Shown here: piece after piece, positions 54,550 to 63,894 of the stretch
Position numbering within the stretch: position 1 is the first letter of the stretch
How the letters are laid out: each line of letters starts with the position of its first letter
Source of the DNA: Flavobacterium sp. SUN052
GTDB lineage: Bacteria; Bacteroidota; Bacteroidia; Flavobacteriales; Flavobacteriaceae
Assembly: GCF_028867935.1 (NCBI RefSeq)
Contig: NZ_JAPQNS010000008.1
Coordinates: 349,763-413,762 of the forward strand
Length of the DNA stretch: 64,000 nucleotides
Reading direction: 5' to 3'
Notes under the pieces: generated by a model
Seen by the model: the letters and a program-made list of their open reading frames with translations, nothing else
Databases searched by the model: none
Told to the model about the DNA's origin: nothing
Position numbers and translations under genes: made by a program

Positions 54550-55731
54550 ATGATTTTTTCTACCTCAAAAAAGGGTACAACCGCTGTTTGGGCTGGTGAA
54601 ACAGAACCGTTTGTTAGTGGCGCCATCACACCGCCCATCGTAAAAAGCGTAGCCTTCTCCTACGATAACCTCGACGACTGGCAGGACGTAGCCACCGGTA
54701 AGGCCGCAGGTCATATCTACAGCCGGAATACCAACCCGACCGTACATGTACTGGAAGAGAAAATCCGTATTCTGGAAAGTGCCGAAGCTGCCACATCGTT
54801 TGCAACGGGAATGGGTGCCATCAGCAATACGCTCTTTGCGTTGCTGGGACCGGGAAAACGGGTCGTTTCGGTGAAAGATACCTATGGCGGAACCAGCAGG
54901 TTGTTTCTTGATTTTCTGCCCTATTACCACATCAACGTGACGCTTTGCGAAACGGAAGACCACGATCAACTCGAAGCCGAAATTGCCAAGGGCTGCGACC
55001 TAGTCTACTTGGAAACGCCCACCAACCCCACCCTGAAAATCCTGGACATAAAGCGGCTGTCACAGGCGGCTCATCAGGTTGGAGCCGTGGTGGTAGTCGA
55101 CAATACGTTTGCCACGCCCATCAACCAAAACCCGCTCAAGCTGGGAGCCAATCTGGTTATTCATAGTGCAACCAAGTTCCTGTGTGGGCACTCCGATGCG
55201 ATGGGCGGCTTACTCTGTGGCGACAAAGCGCTGGTCGACCGGGTATTTCAGTTCCGGGAAATAAACGGAGCCAGCCTGCAAGCCGATCCGGCCTATCTGA
55301 TTGCCCGGGGCATGAAAACGCTGGAGCTGCGCATTGAACGCCAGAATGCCTCGGCTCTCAAAATTGCGCAACACCTCAAAGCTCACCCCAAGGTGAGTGA
55401 TGTGTTTTATCCGGGTTTGCCAACCCATCGCGGTCACGCTATTGCAGCTGAGCAGATGGCGGGCTTTGGGGGCATTTTGAGCTTTGCGCTGAACGGTTCG
55501 TATGCCGATGTGAAGACGCTTTTACCCGCGCTTCAGTACGTTCACATGGCGGCTACCCTCGGCTCGGTCAGCACATTGGCTGGTCCACCCCGGACCACCA
55601 GCCACGTTGAACTTTCAGAAGAACAACGCGCCCACCTTGGCATTCCCGAAAGCCTGATTCGGTATTCGGTCGGCATCGAAAACGTGGAAGATCTGATTGC
55701 CGATTTAGACCAGGCTCTAGCCATTCTATAA
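54550..55731 (+). CDS. Trans-sulfuration PLP enzyme (cystathionine gamma-synthase/lyase or methionine gamma-lyase type)
   Basis: This 393-residue enzyme belongs to the Cys/Met metabolism PLP family: YSRNTNPTVHVLEEKI (about 57-72), TSFATGMGAISNTLFALL, VVVDNTFATPINQNPLKLGA (PLP Asp) and the lysine motif IHSATKFLCGHSDAMGG (about 203-219). The C-terminal SLGSVSTLAGPPRTTSH-like region binds the substrate carboxylate. Members include cystathionine gamma-synthase, cystathionine lyases, O-acyl-homoserine sulfhydrylases and methionine gamma-lyase, and sequence alone does not separate them here. It is the first of three plus-strand genes with a 30-bp gap to the next. Confidence 0.92.
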   Translation: MIFSTSKKGTTAVWAGETEPFVSGAITPPIVKSVAFSYDNLDDWQDVATGKAAGHIYSRNTNPTVHVLEEKIRILESAEAATSFATGMGAISNTLFALLGPGKRVVSVKDTYGGTSRLFLDFLPYYHINVTLCETEDHDQLEAEIAKGCDLVYLETPTNPTLKILDIKRLSQAAHQVGAVVVVDNTFATPINQNPLKLGANLVIHSATKFLCGHSDAMGGLLCGDKALVDRVFQFREINGASLQADPAYLIARGMKTLELRIERQNASALKIAQHLKAHPKVSDVFYPGLPTHRGHAIAAEQMAGFGGILSFALNGSYADVKTLLPALQYVHMAATLGSVSTLAGPPRTTSHVELSEEQRAHLGIPESLIRYSVGIENVEDLIADLDQALAIL

Positions 55732-55761
55732 GCTCCTAATACACGAAAAAACGCGGATACA

Positions 55762-56823
55762 ATGAAAGCAGCCCACCATCAAAAAAGCCTGCGATTGACT
55801 CTTGTCTGGCTCCTGATGGCCAGTTTGTCAACCCTGAGCACGGCCCAGTCGAACCCACCCGTCAACGTCACCGATGTAGTTTCGAAACGGCTCGATCAGG
55901 AGCTGGCTCGCATTGCGAAATTGGCCAAAGGCAAAGTCGGCGTTTCGGCGCTCCATCTCGAATCGGGCAAACAGGTTAGCCTGAATCCAACCGAGCGGTT
56001 TCCGATGGCCAGCACCGTTAAAGTGGCCATTGCCGTTCAGCTATTTACCCTGATCGAAAAAGGTGAACTGTCGCTCATGACAATGGTCGATCTGCAACCG
56101 TCCGATATTCACCCTGGCAGCGGAACATTAGATCCTCTTTTCGCCAAACCGGGGGTTCAACTATCCGTTCAGAACCTACTTGAACTGATGATGGTGATTA
56201 GCGATAACTCAGCAACTGACATTCTGCTCCGACTGGCGGGTGGTCCCCAGGCAGTACGGAATCGACTGAAAGAACTGGGTATCGAGGGTATGTCTGTCGA
56301 CCGAACAATTATCCAGTTAATTGCTGACCTTGAAGGCGTTACCCTACCCCCTTCGGATCAATGGACGCCCGGCTTCTACGAAAAACTCCTGAAAGCCACC
56401 ACGCCTGAGTCGCGCCAAAAAGCCGAACTAGCCTTGCAGAAAGATCCCCGCGATACGTCAACACCCAATGCAATGGTCAATTTGCTGACTCAGATTTACG
56501 CTGGTAATGCACTTAAGCCCGAGAGCCGTGCGTTGTTGGTGGGCGTTATGGAACGTTGCCGGGGTGGGTTAGCGCGCTTGAAAGGGTATCTACCCCCTGA
56601 AACGCTGGTGGCCCACAAAACGGGTTCGTTGAATGCCAGCGCTACCGACGATGTGGGCATTATTACCTTACCCGGCGATGCAGGCCACATTATCATCGCG
56701 GTGTTTGTGGCAGAGTCGACACAACCCCTGCCCGAGCGGGAGCAAACCATTGCTCATCTGACCCGCACCATCTACGATTATTTCTTGTTCCAGCCTCCCA
56801 TTCCGACTATTTCAAACCGGTAA
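55762..56823 (+). CDS. Class A beta-lactamase-related serine hydrolase
   Basis: This 353-residue exported protein (signal to about 29, STLSTAQ) has the class A fold motifs: Ser84-x-x-Lys87 in MASTVKVA, SDN at 147-149, KTG at 286-288 and a DPRDTSTP segment (228-235). The omega-loop region is unusual: where Glu166 of the ExxLN motif is expected (after VDR, about 179-181) a hydrophobic stretch is present, and about 35 extra residues separate SDN from DPRDT. It may therefore acylate without efficient hydrolysis and could be a PBP-like or other hydrolase. It ends 1 bp before the next serine hydrolase gene. Confidence 0.85.
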   Translation: MKAAHHQKSLRLTLVWLLMASLSTLSTAQSNPPVNVTDVVSKRLDQELARIAKLAKGKVGVSALHLESGKQVSLNPTERFPMASTVKVAIAVQLFTLIEKGELSLMTMVDLQPSDIHPGSGTLDPLFAKPGVQLSVQNLLELMMVISDNSATDILLRLAGGPQAVRNRLKELGIEGMSVDRTIIQLIADLEGVTLPPSDQWTPGFYEKLLKATTPESRQKAELALQKDPRDTSTPNAMVNLLTQIYAGNALKPESRALLVGVMERCRGGLARLKGYLPPETLVAHKTGSLNASATDDVGIITLPGDAGHIIIAVFVAESTQPLPEREQTIAHLTRTIYDYFLFQPPIPTISNR

Positions 56824-56824
56824 T

Positions 56825-58315
56825 ATGACCCGATTACTAGCCGCCCTGTTTGGGCTAATGGCTCTCACAACATGGGCGCAACCACCCATAACGCCCCAAC
56901 GGCTTCAGCAATTTGACAACTACGTAGAAACGGTGCGTAAACAATGGGAGATACCGGGCCTGTCGATTGTGGTGGTCAAAGATAATCAGGTAGTTTTCAA
57001 GAAAGGGTATGGCGTACGCGAGTTGGGCAAACCCGAGCCGGTGGACACGCAGACGTTGTTTGCCTGTGCCTCAACCACCAAAGCCATGACCGTTGTGTTG
57101 ATGGGCATGTTAGTTGACGAAGGGAAACTAGCCTGGAACGACCCGGTCCACAAATACCTGCCCGAACTTCAGTTGTACGATCCATCGGCCACCCGAGAGC
57201 TTACCGTTCGGGATTTACTCACGCATCGCACGGGCTTGGGAAGCACCGATTTTTTTACGGGTGCCATGAACATCCCGGTTAACGAAATGCTGAAGCGTTT
57301 GGCATTGGTGAAGCCTAGCTACTCGCTACGTTCAGGGTTTATGTATCAGAATACCATGTACTCGGCTGCCGGACGAATCATTGAGCGTATCACCGGAAAA
57401 ACCTGGTCGACTGTCATACAGGAGCGCATTTTTACACCCCTCGGCATGACTCGTACCGTGCCCAAACGCCAGTACATTACGGATGCCAACCTGACGAAAC
57501 CCCATTTCAATATCAATGATACCATTCGGGTCATTGAGTACGGGACCGATAGCGAGATTGGCTCAGCTGGGGCAGTCTGGTCGTGTGCCGACGACATCAG
57601 CAAATGGGTTATCTGCATGCTCGACAGCAGTAAATACAGTGGTGGGCGGCTGGTACAACCCAGCACCTGGGCCGAGATTTTCACCCCGCAAACGCTGGTG
57701 CCTGAGGATGAATACGAAACCATGCAGATTTTGAAGCCCAACTGGTTCACTTATGGTCTGGGCTGGTATCAACACGATTACAGAGGCCACAAAGTCAACT
57801 TTCATACCGGCAGTCTGGCGGGTCTGACTGCCATTACGGCGCAACTCCCCGACGAGAAGTTGGGCGTTTTTGTATTCGGCAATTACGACCATGCCGAAGG
57901 TCGCCACGCGCTGGTTTACAAAACGCTGGACTGGTTTGCATTGGGCGGCTCCCGCGACTGGAGCACCGAGTTTTACAAACTGTATTCGGATGTGAAAGTG
58001 CAAAGCAAAGCGCGAACCAAAGCCTTCGAAACAAGGCGGGTAATGGATACCAACCCATCGTGGCCTTTGTCGGCCTATACCGGCAAATACACAAGCCCAC
58101 TGTACGGCCAGGCCGACGTTGCCTTGTCGGGCAATACATTGTTAGTCAACGTCAACGATGTTTTATCAGCCAGAGTAGCTCACTGGAATTTCAACACCTT
58201 TTACGGGTCATACCAAAAAGCATGGTATGGCAAAGCGCTGGCCCAGTTCAGCCTGAATGCCACCGGGAAAATTGACGGTTTAGTAATTGGCGGAATGGCC
58301 TTTATTAAGGAATAA
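56825..58315 (+). CDS. Class C beta-lactamase-like serine hydrolase with DUF3471-like C-terminus
   Basis: This 496-residue periplasmic hydrolase has a signal peptide (to about 19, TTWAQ), the SxxK motif in FACASTTKAM, the tyrosine motif MYQNTMYSAAG (YxN) and HTGSLAG (the KTG equivalent). A C-terminal beta domain from about residue 400 (SAYTGKYTSPLYG) matches DUF3471. Such proteins are esterases, D-aminopeptidases or other penicillin-binding-like hydrolases rather than proven resistance enzymes. The start follows the upstream stop by 1 bp, so the two hydrolases are co-translated. Confidence 0.88.
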   Translation: MTRLLAALFGLMALTTWAQPPITPQRLQQFDNYVETVRKQWEIPGLSIVVVKDNQVVFKKGYGVRELGKPEPVDTQTLFACASTTKAMTVVLMGMLVDEGKLAWNDPVHKYLPELQLYDPSATRELTVRDLLTHRTGLGSTDFFTGAMNIPVNEMLKRLALVKPSYSLRSGFMYQNTMYSAAGRIIERITGKTWSTVIQERIFTPLGMTRTVPKRQYITDANLTKPHFNINDTIRVIEYGTDSEIGSAGAVWSCADDISKWVICMLDSSKYSGGRLVQPSTWAEIFTPQTLVPEDEYETMQILKPNWFTYGLGWYQHDYRGHKVNFHTGSLAGLTAITAQLPDEKLGVFVFGNYDHAEGRHALVYKTLDWFALGGSRDWSTEFYKLYSDVKVQSKARTKAFETRRVMDTNPSWPLSAYTGKYTSPLYGQADVALSGNTLLVNVNDVLSARVAHWNFNTFYGSYQKAWYGKALAQFSLNATGKIDGLVIGGMAFIKE

Positions 58316-58321
58316 GCGGCC

Positions 58322-60439
58322 TTAAGCAACTGGTAAATTAATCACAAATTGAGTGAACTCGCCCGGCAAGCTTTCTACTGTCAGCGTTCCCCCATGCCCC
58401 TTGGTCACAATATCATAACTCAGGCTCAACCCCAAACCCGTGCCTTCGCCGGTTGGTTTGGTAGTGAAAAAGGGTTGGAAAATCTTGGCGCGGATGGCGT
58501 CGGGTATGCCCGTGCCGTTGTCGCGCACGCAAAGTACCAACCGCCCCGGCTCCTGTCGGGTACTCACCCAAACGGTTGGCGCGTAGCTATCAGGCTCTTG
58601 CGCGGATCGTTGCCCAACGGCGTAAAAAGCGTTGTTGTAGAGGTTGAGTAGCACCCGACCCATGTCCTGAGCGACTATCGACACACTCGGCAGGTCTGGG
58701 GTAAAATCGGTAATAAGTTGGCAGTTAAAGTTTTTGTCTTTCGCCCGCAACCCGTGATAAGCCAGCCTTAGGCATTCGTCGGCCAGGGCATTGAGGTCAG
58801 TGGGCTGTTTTTCGCCGGTGCTGGTGCGGCTGTGTTCCAACATGCCTTTGACAATAGCCGACGCCCGGCCCCCGTGGTGGCTGATTTTTTGGAGGTTCTG
58901 GATGAGGTCGCCTAGAATCTCCTCGGCGTAGTCTTTTTCGGTATCGGGCAATTTCTGAAAGGGACCTTCTTTCAACTCATCGACCAGCTCGTTACTAACT
59001 TCCGAGAAATTGTTGACAAAGTTGAGCGGGTTCTGAATCTCGTGGGCAATGCCCGCCGTTAGCTCACCCAATGAAGCGAGTTTTTCTTTCTGGACCAGTT
59101 GAGCCTGGGTTACTTTGAGGATAGTAAGCGACTCCTGTAACTGAGCCGTGCGTTGCTCGACTTTTTCTTCCAGTACCCGGTTTTGGGTTTCGACCAGTGT
59201 CTGGTTCTCCTGAGTGAGCCGGAGTTGCTCCTGAATGGCCTCGTCCTGGTGCTTTTTCAGCAGGTTTACTTTATAGGTAAGCCCCAGCATGTAGCAAATA
59301 ATCTCCACGGTATGCCCGATGAATAAGCTGTTCCGAGCCCAAAAGGTGAAAGGAGATCCTCCATATAAACTCACTACAAACAGAACGGTGAACACGTTAA
59401 TCGATAAACTACCTAAAGCATAGAATAAACCTGGCCGGTAGCCTTTCATAGCCACGTTAATCCCTGCCACCACACCAAAAAGAGTTCCGGCAAATGAAAC
59501 CAGAGTGCCCAGGTATCGCTGTAAGTCCTGATCAGGGTTACCGGATAAATAGGCATAAACAACACCCAGGGCGGCTATGGTAATAACAACGCATAGTCCT
59601 ATACCTGTCTGGTACAGCCATCGCGCCCGTTGTTTAAGTTGCAAGAACGAGAACATGAACACTAACTGGAAAAGTATCGAAGCCCAAACTTGTACCCCAA
59701 TGTTATGCCTGAGCACAACTACCCAGTTGCCTGGCAATTCAAGGAGGATGCCATAGGAGTTAATCACCAGTGTACCACTTATAACTGTCCAGATGGCGTA
59801 CAGTAAATTTCCGCGATCGCCAAGTCTGATTCCCAGCAGCAGGCAATAAATGGCAATGATGACGATGAAACCGATAAAAAGTCCGTTGACCAACTCCTGG
59901 TAATGGTTCTCTTTAGCCAGCATCTGTGACGACATACTGCCGATATGAAGTGCAGGCATGACCATTTCAGGCACAAAAAAATACAGGGTTTGTGTTTGCC
60001 CCTGCTGTAGTCGAAGGGGAATAATCCCGCGACTGCGCTGAAATAAATTTGTAGTAGCTACACCATAAAAATCAGTCTGCCAGCTGGCAATTAATTGATT
60101 TTTAGTCACTTCATAGACCCGAACGAGCATATCATCCAGGTAAAAGAACCGCAGGAAGTAGTTATCTGGGGAGGGGTTGGTCAGATCAACTTTAAACCAG
60201 TAGGATCGTTTGGGGTCGCGAAAGAGAGTCTTTTGCTTTACCGGCACAAACTGATACCGCTCGGGGTGTTGCATCAACGAGTCGATGGTGACTTGCTCCG
60301 GATGGGTTTCCAGAACAGCCAGATGATCAAACAAGTAACAAGTCTGATCGGGGTCACTCAGCACAACGGGCTGGGCTGAAGCAGTAGCACAAACAAAATA
60401 GAGGAGAAGTAGGGTTACGGCTGGCAGAAGGGGCTTCAT
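58322..60439 (-). CDS. 7TM-DISM sensor histidine kinase
   Basis: This 705-residue membrane kinase has a signal peptide (MKPLLPAVTLLLLYFVCATASAQ), an extracellular 7TMR-DISMED2 sensor (about 25-175), seven transmembrane helices (about 185-390), a coiled coil (about 400-450), HisKA with His466 in LTAGIAHEIQNPLNFVNNFS, and HATPase_c (N box LLNLYNNAFYAV, G1 VRDNGTGIP, G2 [13 protein letters not shown]). I chose ATG 60439; TTG 60451 is an alternative. No response regulator lies beside it. It is the intact copy of three related kinases in tandem on this strand and converges with the serine hydrolase operon. Confidence 0.92.
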   Translation of the reverse strand: MKPLLPAVTLLLLYFVCATASAQPVVLSDPDQTCYLFDHLAVLETHPEQVTIDSLMQHPERYQFVPVKQKTLFRDPKRSYWFKVDLTNPSPDNYFLRFFYLDDMLVRVYEVTKNQLIASWQTDFYGVATTNLFQRSRGIIPLRLQQGQTQTLYFFVPEMVMPALHIGSMSSQMLAKENHYQELVNGLFIGFIVIIAIYCLLLGIRLGDRGNLLYAIWTVISGTLVINSYGILLELPGNWVVVLRHNIGVQVWASILFQLVFMFSFLQLKQRARWLYQTGIGLCVVITIAALGVVYAYLSGNPDQDLQRYLGTLVSFAGTLFGVVAGINVAMKGYRPGLFYALGSLSINVFTVLFVVSLYGGSPFTFWARNSLFIGHTVEIICYMLGLTYKVNLLKKHQDEAIQEQLRLTQENQTLVETQNRVLEEKVEQRTAQLQESLTILKVTQAQLVQKEKLASLGELTAGIAHEIQNPLNFVNNFSEVSNELVDELKEGPFQKLPDTEKDYAEEILGDLIQNLQKISHHGGRASAIVKGMLEHSRTSTGEKQPTDLNALADECLRLAYHGLRAKDKNFNCQLITDFTPDLPSVSIVAQDMGRVLLNLYNNAFYAVGQRSAQEPDSYAPTVWVSTRQEPGRLVLCVRDNGTGIPDAIRAKIFQPFFTTKPTGEGTGLGLSLSYDIVTKGHGGTLTVESLPGEFTQFVINLPVA

Positions 60440-60481
60440 TCGGGTGGTCAATAACGAAGTTTCAAAGTAAGTTGGTAGGTA

Positions 60482-62550
60482 TTAAAAAGGCAATTTGACG
60501 ATAAATTCGGCACCTTGACTGGGATGGCTTTCAACTTCCAGCGTTCCCCCATGCCCCTTTATCACAATATCATAGCTCAAACTTAATCCCAGCCCCGTAC
60601 CCTCCCCCGTGGGTTTGGTGGTGAAAAAGGGCTGGAAGATCTTGGCCTTCACCGATTCGGGTACACCCGTGCCGTTGTCCTTAACCCGAATTTCTACCTC
60701 ATTTGCTAGCCGATGTGTACTGACCCAAACCGTCGGCTGGTAATCGACCGGGGCGGTTTTCTGGCATTCTTGAACGGCGTAGAAAGCGTTATTAAAAACA
60801 GATTCAGCAGCACCCGACCAAGCTCTTGGGGCACTACGTTCACCAAGCTTAGATTTGGGTCAAAGTGGTTGAACAGTTCGCAATTAAAGTCATTGCGTTT
60901 TGCTCGCAACCCGTGATAAGCCAACCGCAGGTACTCATCGGCCAATGCGTTAAGATTGGTAGGGGTTCGCTCACCGGTACTGGCGCGAGAGTGTTCGAGC
61001 ATCCCCCGCACGATGGCCCCGGCCCGTTTGCCGTGGTGAGTGATCTTTTCTAAGTTCTGGCGCAAGTCGTTGGTAATGAACCCTACTTCTTCCAGATCCC
61101 CTTTGGCTAAGGCCTCTTGTTGTTCCTCCACTAATTCCGAACTGACTTCGGAAAAGTTGTTGACAAAGTTGAGTGGGTTTTGAATTTCGTGAGCAATACC
61201 GGCGGTGAGTTCGCCCAGACTGGCGAGTTTCTCTTTTTGGATCAGTTGGGCTTGGGAAGCCCGTAGCTCGGCCGTACGTTGCTCGACTTTTCGTTCTAAC
61301 TCCTGCTTCTGGGTTTCGATCAACTGGCGGTTTTCTTCCGTCAGCCGTAACTGCTCCTGAATGGCCTCGTCTTGATGCTTTTTCAGCAGGTTGACCTTGT
61401 ATGAGAGAGCCAATGTGAAGAGAATAATCTCTGCCATTGAGGATAACTGAACACTATTGTTCGTGAAGAAATTGGTGGGTAGTTGCCCCTCACTCACCAA
61501 AACAATGACTAAAACACCGACAAAAATGATCAGAATACCTAGTATATAAAACCAGGCTGCTTTGAAGCCTTTTCGTATGGCAAAAGTGCCTGCTACTAGT
61601 GTAAATAGTATATCGAGCAAAAAACCCAAAAAACTCACAAGTCCAATCTGCTCTTTAGTCAGAAAGGTAAAAAGTACTTCTGCACAGCCAATGAATAGCA
61701 TCGGGCTAATTATTCCAATTCCTAGCCAAAACAACTTTGGAGAAAGTCGGTGGACTTGTAAAAAGGATATACCAAATAATATATGTATCGAAGCGGTTAA
61801 GATTCCTATTTGAAACAAGTACTTCACAAAGAAACCAAAGTAAATAGGCATCCAATTGTAAAAATAGCCGAATAGGATACCGAATTGAAAGGCTAACAAC
61901 CCAACCCAGGTCGCATACAGGAGATGATCTAAGTCTTTTAAGCGGGCAAATAATAGCAGGTTGTATAGAATGATAATGAGCGCAAACCCATAGTAAAAAC
62001 CGATAAACACATCTTCAGTGTGAAATAAGGAGAACAGTTGGCCTTCAGGACTAATGACAACCGTTTTGGGTGGTTCGACGGAATGCCAGTAAAAGACATA
62101 GGCTTTATTAGACTGAAGAAACAGTGGCCATACCTTGCGGATTCTAAGTGGTTGAGCTGAGTTTAACGTCGCATCCTCCTTGCCCAGAGTATATTTTTTT
62201 TCAAGCTGGTTGTTATGAACCAGATACAACGTAGCTGGACCGGGTAAAGGCTGAGCCGAATAAAGCCAAACAGCCATCTGTAGCTCTGAACGTAGTTCAA
62301 AACGGAACCAGTGATCGGTATGAGGATTTGGCGCTGTTGCTGTTTTTTTAGTGGCTACAAACCGATACCTATCCGGGCGCTTAAGCAAAGAGTCGATCGT
62401 GACGCGTCCTGGCTCAGCTTCCAGAATGGCACTGTTGTTAAAAAGGGAGTAGGCTTGGCTTGGCTTGCTCAGGATAATTGGCTGGGCCGAGATCGTGGTA
62501 CATAAAAGACTGATAGTAAGTAGAGTTACGGCTTGTAAAAGAAGCTTCAT
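60482..62550 (-). pseudogene. 7TM-DISM sensor histidine kinase interrupted by a frameshift
   Basis: From ATG 62550 the frame encodes a signal peptide, DISMED2-like sensor, seven membrane helices, coiled coil and HisKA (His454), then shifts within a run of five T residues (60798-60794) after LGRVLLNL. The original frame continues as NNAFYAVQ and [22 protein letters not shown] and KLPF to a stop at 60482-60484, so all ATP-binding motifs after the N box are out of frame. The single uninterrupted frame ends at 60706 (614 residues), a protein without G1/G2 boxes. A sequencing error or slippage at the T run cannot be excluded; otherwise the gene is otherwise intact. Confidence 0.85.
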
Positions 62551-62591
62551 TCGAGTTGGCGATAAGGATCTTTAAATTAAAGTGGTACATT

Positions 62592-63026
62592 TTAAAAAGG
62601 CAACTGGATGGATAATTCTGTGCCTTTGCCCTCCGTACTCTTCACCTCAATCGTGCCCCCATGCCCCTTAGTGATGATGTCGTAACTCAGGCTCAGGCCC
62701 AAACCGGTGCCTTCACCCGTGGGTTTGGTCGTAAAAAAGGGCTGGAAAATCTTTTCCCGAATGGCTTCGGGGATACCGGAGCCATTGTCTTTAACGCAGA
62801 TGACCACCCGCCCCGGCAGGAGCCGGGTACTCACCCAGACCGTTGGTTCATAACCTTCAAGCTCCCGATCACTCCGCTGCTGGATGGCGTAGAAGGCGTT
62901 GTTGTAGAGATTCAGAAGCACCCGGCCAATCTCTTGAGGAACCACCGATACAGGGGACAACTCAGCGGCAAAAGCGGTAACAAGTTGGCAATTGAACTCT
63001 TTGTTCTTGGCTCGCATACCCTGATT
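62592..63026 (-). pseudogene. 3' fragment of a third 7TM-DISM histidine kinase cut by an IS element
   Basis: This stretch encodes the last about 144 residues of a kinase like its neighbours: [49 protein letters not shown] and [22 protein letters not shown]. Homology to the paralogues stops near 63026, where IS3-family sequence begins. The sensor, membrane and HisKA parts must lie beyond the insertion, outside the window. Any product starting inside the IS would be only an ATPase fragment. Confidence 0.85.
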
Positions 63027-63054
63027 GGACTTGCAACAGTATAGTGGAGATTTT

Positions 63055-63876
63055 TTAGCCGGCCATTGAGGAAGTGTAAAAATATGATTCCTGCTCACTG
63101 GGCGTACGGTAATTCAACACCGAATGTTTCCGTCGGCGGTTGTACCATCCCTCAATATACTCAAAGGTGGCCAAACGAGCCGCAGCCCGCGTCGCAAAGT
63201 AAGTATGGTTGACCATCTCGCACTTGAGGGTTTTGAAAAAGCTCTCGGCAACCGCATTATCCCAGCAGTTTCCCTTCCGACTCATACTTTGCACCACCGG
63301 CAAGTCCTTTAGTTCATCCTTAAAGTCCGTGCAAGCATACTGGATACCGCGGTCCGAATGAAACAGAAGCTGGCCACCTATGGCTCTGTTTGTGAGGGCC
63401 ATACGCCAAGCAGACACACTCGTTTCCACCGCTTTCATACTATCGCTCATGGCCCAGCCAATCACTTTTCGGTCGGCCAGATCTAAAATGACCGTCAGAT
63501 AAAGCCAGCCTTGACCAGTGGCGATATAAGTGAGGTCTGACACCCATTTTTGTCCTGGTTTATCGGCCGTGAACTCTCTGTTCAGCACGTTTTTAGCCAC
63601 GGGGTAGTCATGATTGGATTCCGTAGTCTGCACCCGATACTTTTTATACATAATGCTGCGAATACCTACCTTCTTCATGAGTCTGGCAATGCGGTTACGG
63701 GAGGCTTTCACTCCCTGCTCGCGGAGTTCTTCCGCAATGCGGGGGCTACCGTACCGACCCTGGCTTTTGCCATGCACTTGTCGGATATGGTTGATCAACT
63801 TATCTTGATTCAGTTGCCTACTTCCAACTGGATGTTTACGCCAATAATAATAGCCACTGCTGCTCACGTTCAGCAC
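63055..63876 (-). CDS. IS3-family transposase OrfB
   Basis: This 273-residue integrase-fold transposase has an N-terminal HTH_21-like part (VSSSGYYYWRKHP, GRYGSPRIAEELREQG) and an rve core with the DDE triad: Asp in KWVSDLTYIATG, Asp in LLFHSDRGIQYA and Glu in NAVAESFFKTLKCE. The C-terminal NRRRKHSVLNYRTPSEQE is typical of IS3. The start is GTG 63876, but in this family OrfB is normally made as an OrfAB fusion by frameshifting. Here the frame upstream is in the same phase and is closed by a TAG at 63895-63897. Confidence 0.92.
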   Translation of the reverse strand: MLNVSSSGYYYWRKHPVGSRQLNQDKLINHIRQVHGKSQGRYGSPRIAEELREQGVKASRNRIARLMKKVGIRSIMYKKYRVQTTESNHDYPVAKNVLNREFTADKPGQKWVSDLTYIATGQGWLYLTVILDLADRKVIGWAMSDSMKAVETSVSAWRMALTNRAIGGQLLFHSDRGIQYACTDFKDELKDLPVVQSMSRKGNCWDNAVAESFFKTLKCEMVNHTYFATRAAARLATFEYIEGWYNRRRKHSVLNYRTPSEQESYFYTSSMAG

Positions 63877-63894
63877 TTTCTGTACAACTGAATT

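Noticed and set aside
55762..56823. Calling this an antibiotic-resistance beta-lactamase
   Set aside because: The catalytic triad motifs fit class A, but the general-base glutamate region does not, and context gives no sign of a resistance island.
62592..63098. A 168-residue stand-alone ATPase gene
   Set aside because: Its first about 25 codons lie in the IS element; the rest is the tail of a kinase disrupted by that insertion.
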